DNA from: Microbacteriaceae bacterium
GTDB lineage: Bacteria > Actinomycetota > Actinomycetes > Actinomycetales > Microbacteriaceae
Assembly (NCBI GenBank): GCA_024642605.1
Contig: JAHEAT010000012.1
Location: forward strand, 1 to 44,114
Reading direction: 5' to 3'
DNA length: 44,114 nt
Shown here: piece after piece, positions 42,205-44,114 of the stretch
Position numbering within the stretch: the first letter of the stretch is position 1
Layout: every line of letters begins with the position of its first letter
The notes under the pieces: model-generated
What the model was told of the DNA's origin: nothing
What the model saw: the letters and a program-made list of their open reading frames with translations, nothing else
Database searches by the model: none
Translations under genes and position numbers: made by a program

Positions 42205-43086
42205 TTGGCTATCTTGGCTCCGCTGTTTTCGGCAAAGCGCCTGTCACTCTACGTTTGGCTATCGCTGGTTAGCCAGATAGCCATCGTCGTAACCGGCGGT
42301 TTCGTGCGCCTCACGGGCTCAGGGCTCGGATGTCCGACCTGGCCAACCTGCACGGCCGAGTCTCTGGTCAACGTGCCTGCCATGGGAATCCACGGTGTCA
42401 TCGAATTCACCAACCGCATGCTCACTTTTGCCCTAGTGGTCATTGCGGTGCTCACACTCGTGACGGTGTTTCGCTACCCCGAAGGCAAATCGCTGAAACT
42501 TCGCAAGCCCGCTGTTGGCTTGCTTCTGGGTATCCCTGCTCAGGCAGTTATCGGTGGCATCAGCGTTTTGACCAACCTCAACCCCTGGGTGGTTGGGCTG
42601 CACTTCGTTACCAGTGCGGTGATGATTGCCTTGGCAGCCGTTTTGTTGGCTCGAGCCAAGAGTTGGGTGAGCAATTCACCGTCTACGGTGCTCTCGGCGA
42701 TGATCGTGGTGATTGGATGGGTAGCGGTTTTGGTGGGAGTAATGGTGACCGGTGCGGGCCCGCACTCCGGAGACGCCAACACGCCTCGAAACGGGCTAGA
42801 CCTAGAACTTTGGCAGCATTACCACTCGTATCCCGGTTACCTGCTGTTGATTCTCGTTTTGATTCAGGTTTCATTGCTGTGGAGATCGGGTGAGCGATTG
42901 AGCTCGCGCGCGCTCAAGATAAGCGTTTTCTTGCTGGCCACCATCGTCTTTCAGGCCGTCATCGGAGTGCTGCAATCGCGTTGGGGTGTTCCGCCTCTAC
43001 TGGTCGGACTTCACATGCTCGGCGCTTCCACTGCGCTTGCCCTAATAACACTTCAGCGCTTGCTGACGAAGGTTAAGTCGGACTAG
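42205..43086 (+). CDS. ctaA: Heme A synthase (COX15/CtaA)
   Basis: Oxidises heme O to heme A for the aa3 oxidase. The 293-aa membrane protein has eight hydrophobic segments and family motifs VVTGGFVRLTGSGLGCPTWP, a histidine in GIHGVIEFTNRML, VTGAGPHSGDANTPRNGLDL, and HYHSYPGYLL and GLHMLGASTAL with heme-binding histidines. TTG start with GAAAGG 7 nt upstream; no in-frame ATG is near. Divergent from suf; followed after 4 nt by the photolyase. Supplies CtaE's complex with heme A. Confidence 0.94.
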   Translation: MAILAPLFSAKRLSLYVWLSLVSQIAIVVTGGFVRLTGSGLGCPTWPTCTAESLVNVPAMGIHGVIEFTNRMLTFALVVIAVLTLVTVFRYPEGKSLKLRKPAVGLLLGIPAQAVIGGISVLTNLNPWVVGLHFVTSAVMIALAAVLLARAKSWVSNSPSTVLSAMIVVIGWVAVLVGVMVTGAGPHSGDANTPRNGLDLELWQHYHSYPGYLLLILVLIQVSLLWRSGERLSSRALKISVFLLATIVFQAVIGVLQSRWGVPPLLVGLHMLGASTALALITLQRLLTKVKSD

Positions 43087-43090
43087 CCAG

Positions 43091-44114
43091 ATGGCAACCA
43101 TATTCTGGTTTAGACGCGATCTCCGGCTGGGCGATCATCCGGCACTAAACCAAGCCATCGAGTTAGCAAGGAAAACAGATTTTCGCGTCTTTGCAGTGGT
43201 GAGCCCGGTTGATTACGAAGACTCCGCAGAGCACTCCCCCTGGCGACGCGAGTCGCTCTGGCAGTCTTGGCGCGAACTAAACCGTGACCTGGGCGACAAA
43301 CTAAGCGTGCTCGCAGAGCCGGTCTCGGGCATCATCGCGCTATCCAAAGCAGAGGGCATCACCGATGTTTTTGTGAGTGCCGCTTACGACACCAAAACGG
43401 TTGAGTTTATGAAGGCTAGCCGCGCAGCGCTCGAAGCCGAAGGCCTCAAGCTGCACGTCGGGCCTGGAAACTACGCGGTTGCTCCGGGTCGGGTCTTGAA
43501 GTTAGATGGCACGCCATTTCGCGTCTACACACCGTTTTACCGAGCATGGTTGAACCTCGGTTGGGAGCAGCCGCACCAACTCACTGCTGGCGCGGTCTGG
43601 AGTCGCACCGAGGCGCACATTGGCTTCGACTCCCCCGCGATTGAAGAAAAATTTGCGGGTATCCAGGTTTTCAAAAAGACCATTCGCGCCGGCGAACGTT
43701 TTGCGCTCAAGACCTTTGAACGGTTTATAGAGCGCGGCGCACTCACCGATTACGACGAAAATCGCAATCGAGCCGACCTCTCAGGCACCAGCCACCTGAG
43801 CCACGCGCTGGCCCACGGTGAGATTCATCCGAGAACCTTGCTCGCTCGACTGGGCGACTCGGCCGGTGAAGTGGTGTTTGCAAAAGAGCTGGCTTGGCGT
43901 GAGTTTTACGCCGATGTACTTTGGCACAATCCAGACTCGCTAAGCGAGTATCTCGAACCAAGATTCGCCAACATGCGCTACGACGATGGCACCGATTTGG
44001 GTGAGTCCCGATTGCGAGCATGGATGGAAGGCCGGACGGGTTACCCGATGGTAGACGCCGGCATGCGCCAGCTACTTTCCGAAGGTTGGATGCACAACCG
44101 AGTGCGAATGATCG
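43091..44114 (+). CDS. phr: Deoxyribodipyrimidine photolyase (3' end outside window)
   Basis: Blue-light DNA repair enzyme of the cryptochrome/photolyase family. About 341 residues are visible; full members are usually 430-480 aa, so the C-terminal part lies beyond base 44114. The N terminus MATIFWFRRDLRLGDHPALN is the antenna domain start; RVYTPFYRAW and ELAWREFYADVLWHNPD lead into the FAD-binding domain, with GRTGYPMVDAGMRQLLSEGW near the window end. ATG at 43091, 4 nt after ctaA, so it is probably co-transcribed. Photolyase is common in sunlit-water actinobacteria. Confidence 0.95.
   Translation, partial: MATIFWFRRDLRLGDHPALNQAIELARKTDFRVFAVVSPVDYEDSAEHSPWRRESLWQSWRELNRDLGDKLSVLAEPVSGIIALSKAEGITDVFVSAAYDTKTVEFMKASRAALEAEGLKLHVGPGNYAVAPGRVLKLDGTPFRVYTPFYRAWLNLGWEQPHQLTAGAVWSRTEAHIGFDSPAIEEKFAGIQVFKKTIRAGERFALKTFERFIERGALTDYDENRNRADLSGTSHLSHALAHGEIHPRTLLARLGDSAGEVVFAKELAWREFYADVLWHNPDSLSEYLEPRFANMRYDDGTDLGESRLRAWMEGRTGYPMVDAGMRQLLSEGWMHNRVRMI

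Noticed and set aside
1..44114. Search for CRISPR arrays, insertion sequences, prophage or integrase genes
   Set aside because: No spaced direct repeats, transposase, integrase, phage structural gene or terminal repeats were seen; the window is core chromosome.

Overview
This window is an ordinary, tightly packed stretch of actinobacterial chromosome. G+C looks to be in the low-to-mid 50s % by eye. Lineage markers are RbpA, the FKBP-pafB-pafC-tatA-tatC-helY-lnt-ppm run, a PAC2 protein, a three-helix Rieske QcrA, a divergent glgM/glgC pair, a fabG-fabI pair and a DUF3099 protein. Short intergenic gaps, many 1-4 nt overlaps, type-B L31 and a missing proteasome block suggest a small-genome Microbacteriaceae, perhaps a freshwater Luna-type lineage (Rhodoluna/Aquiluna); that placement is inference. 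No prophage, insertion sequence, CRISPR array or secondary-metabolite cluster was seen.

Layout. 1-2724 (minus): ctaE-qcrC-qcrA-qcrB, the bc1/cytochrome oxidase branch. 2808-3875: trpD. 3964-5036 (minus): yczE-like gene and NUDIX gene. 5078-6316 (plus): GDPD and rbpA. 6331-17110 (minus): HAD, trmI, FKBP lipoprotein, pafB, pafC, a membrane protein, tatA, tatC, helY, lnt, ppm. 17179-22990: PAC2, uppP with a small partner, tRNA-Leu(GAG), an orphan adenine methyltransferase, a histidine phosphatase, a glycosyltransferase and a hydrolase. 23011-27496: divergent metH/metF. 27544-28578: a DnaQ-like exonuclease and rpmE2. 28661-32573: a lone ABC ATPase, glgM, glgC, serB. 32635-34171: fabG-fabI. 34277-37914: DUF3099, a small Cys/His protein missed by length filters, SURF1, ABC-F, bioY. 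37976-41981 (minus): sufB-sufD-ferredoxin-sufC-sufT. 42205-44114: ctaA and a photolyase that runs off the end.

How it fits together. QcrABC, CtaE, CtaA (heme A) and SURF1 serve aerobic respiration. TatA/TatC could export the Rieske protein QcrA, which carries a twin-arginine motif. UppP, Ppm, Lnt and a GT4 enzyme serve the envelope. MetH/MetF link one-carbon metabolism to methionine. PafBC, the photolyase and a DnaQ-fold nuclease relate to DNA damage or nucleic-acid processing.

Regulation visible in the DNA. Eight genes carry TANNNT followed by only 6-7 nt before the start codon, the layout of leaderless actinobacterial mRNAs. Three start regions (rbpA, suf operon, DUF3099) carry GGGAAC or GGGAAT, exactly 18 nt, then GTT, matching SigR/SigH-type thiol-stress promoters. 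Four strong bidirectional hairpin terminators separate convergent units.

No stretch over 300 bases lacks a gene or RNA. The longest gap is 41982-42204, which holds the suf promoter and little else I can identify. I did not find a convincing new multi-gene system. The best leads are the precise absence of the pupylation/proteasome block next to retained pafBC, and the shared SigR-like promoters.
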